A DNA stretch of 6,391 nucleotides, taken from NCBI GenBank assembly GCA_029935695.1, contig JAOZJV010000227.1:1-6391 (forward strand), read 5' to 3'. The DNA is from Candidatus Krumholzibacteriia bacterium (lineage in GTDB: Bacteria > Krumholzibacteriota > Krumholzibacteriia > LZORAL124-64-63). The position numbers and the translations under genes are program-made. Numbering within the stretch: the stretch's first letter is position 1; each line of letters opens with the position of its first letter. Positions 6,342 to 6,391 of the stretch are shown here, piece after piece. The notes under the pieces are model-generated. The model did not search any database. It was not told where the DNA came from and was given only the letters and a program-made list of their open reading frames with translations.

Positions 6342-6391
6342 TTACATTTCGCCGCGATTGGTGGTCCACGCATCGGGAGGTTTAAGTCCTC

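Larger units (their letters stand above)
6054..6391. other. Region upstream of def without a confident gene
   Basis: About 340 bases, visibly richer in A+T than the genes beside it. It contains the weak def promoter candidate, the GGAAC/GTTCC inverted repeat (6072-6087), a CCCAAG/CTTGGG inverted repeat (6124-6129 with 6145-6150), a small AGCCTT/AAGGCT hairpin (6167-6183), the doubtful 39-codon ORF, and possibly the last codons of a minus-strand gene at 6342-6391. I see no tRNA, riboswitch core or transposase remnant. Confidence 0.6.

Noticed and set aside
6184..6369. Minus-strand frame of 61 codons starting at GTG 6369
   Set aside because: No ribosome site, no recognisable family, and a composition (many Gln, Asn, Arg and Trp) unlike the neighbouring genes.

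Overview
The window comes from a bacterial chromosome of moderate GC content with normal Shine-Dalgarno signals. Two genes limit the host: mqnE, from the futalosine route to menaquinone, and a short-chain dehydrogenase very like the N-terminal half of animal HSDL2. Together with a cytoplasmic cyclophilin and an AI-2E-family permease they fit a Gram-negative, menaquinone-using organism, perhaps a deltaproteobacterium or a related phylum. The lineage is an inference; no rRNA or tRNA gene is present to fix it.

Left part (1-1465): a cyclophilin-type peptidyl-prolyl isomerase gene runs off the left edge on the minus strand. A roughly 200-base divergent intergenic region separates it from a plus-strand gene for a multi-pass AI-2E-family membrane protein. 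A strong stem-loop with T runs on both sides (1581-1633) lies where this gene converges with the minus-strand cluster and can end transcription from both directions.

Centre and right (1656-6036): five minus-strand genes lie nose to tail, in transcription order def (peptide deformylase), a 125-residue protein with faint DUF309 resemblance, mqnE (aminodeoxyfutalosine synthase), the HSDL2-like dehydrogenase, and pyk (pyruvate kinase). The gaps are -4, 46, 28 and 30 bases, with no convincing terminator inside, so they probably form one operon. It would mix N-terminal protein maturation, quinone synthesis, an unidentified carbonyl or alcohol reduction and the last step of glycolysis. All four recognised enzymes keep their key residues. 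There is no obvious common pathway, so the grouping looks like a housekeeping operon rather than a dedicated system.

Right end (6054-6391): no confident gene. It holds a weak promoter-like pair and a GGAAC/GTTCC inverted repeat just upstream of def, a possible 39-codon ORF, and perhaps the last 15 codons of a gene beyond the edge.

I found no defence system, mobile element, CRISPR array or other clearly new system. The most interesting signal is a hairpin between a strong Shine-Dalgarno sequence and the mqnE start codon; when folded it would bring the two to normal spacing.
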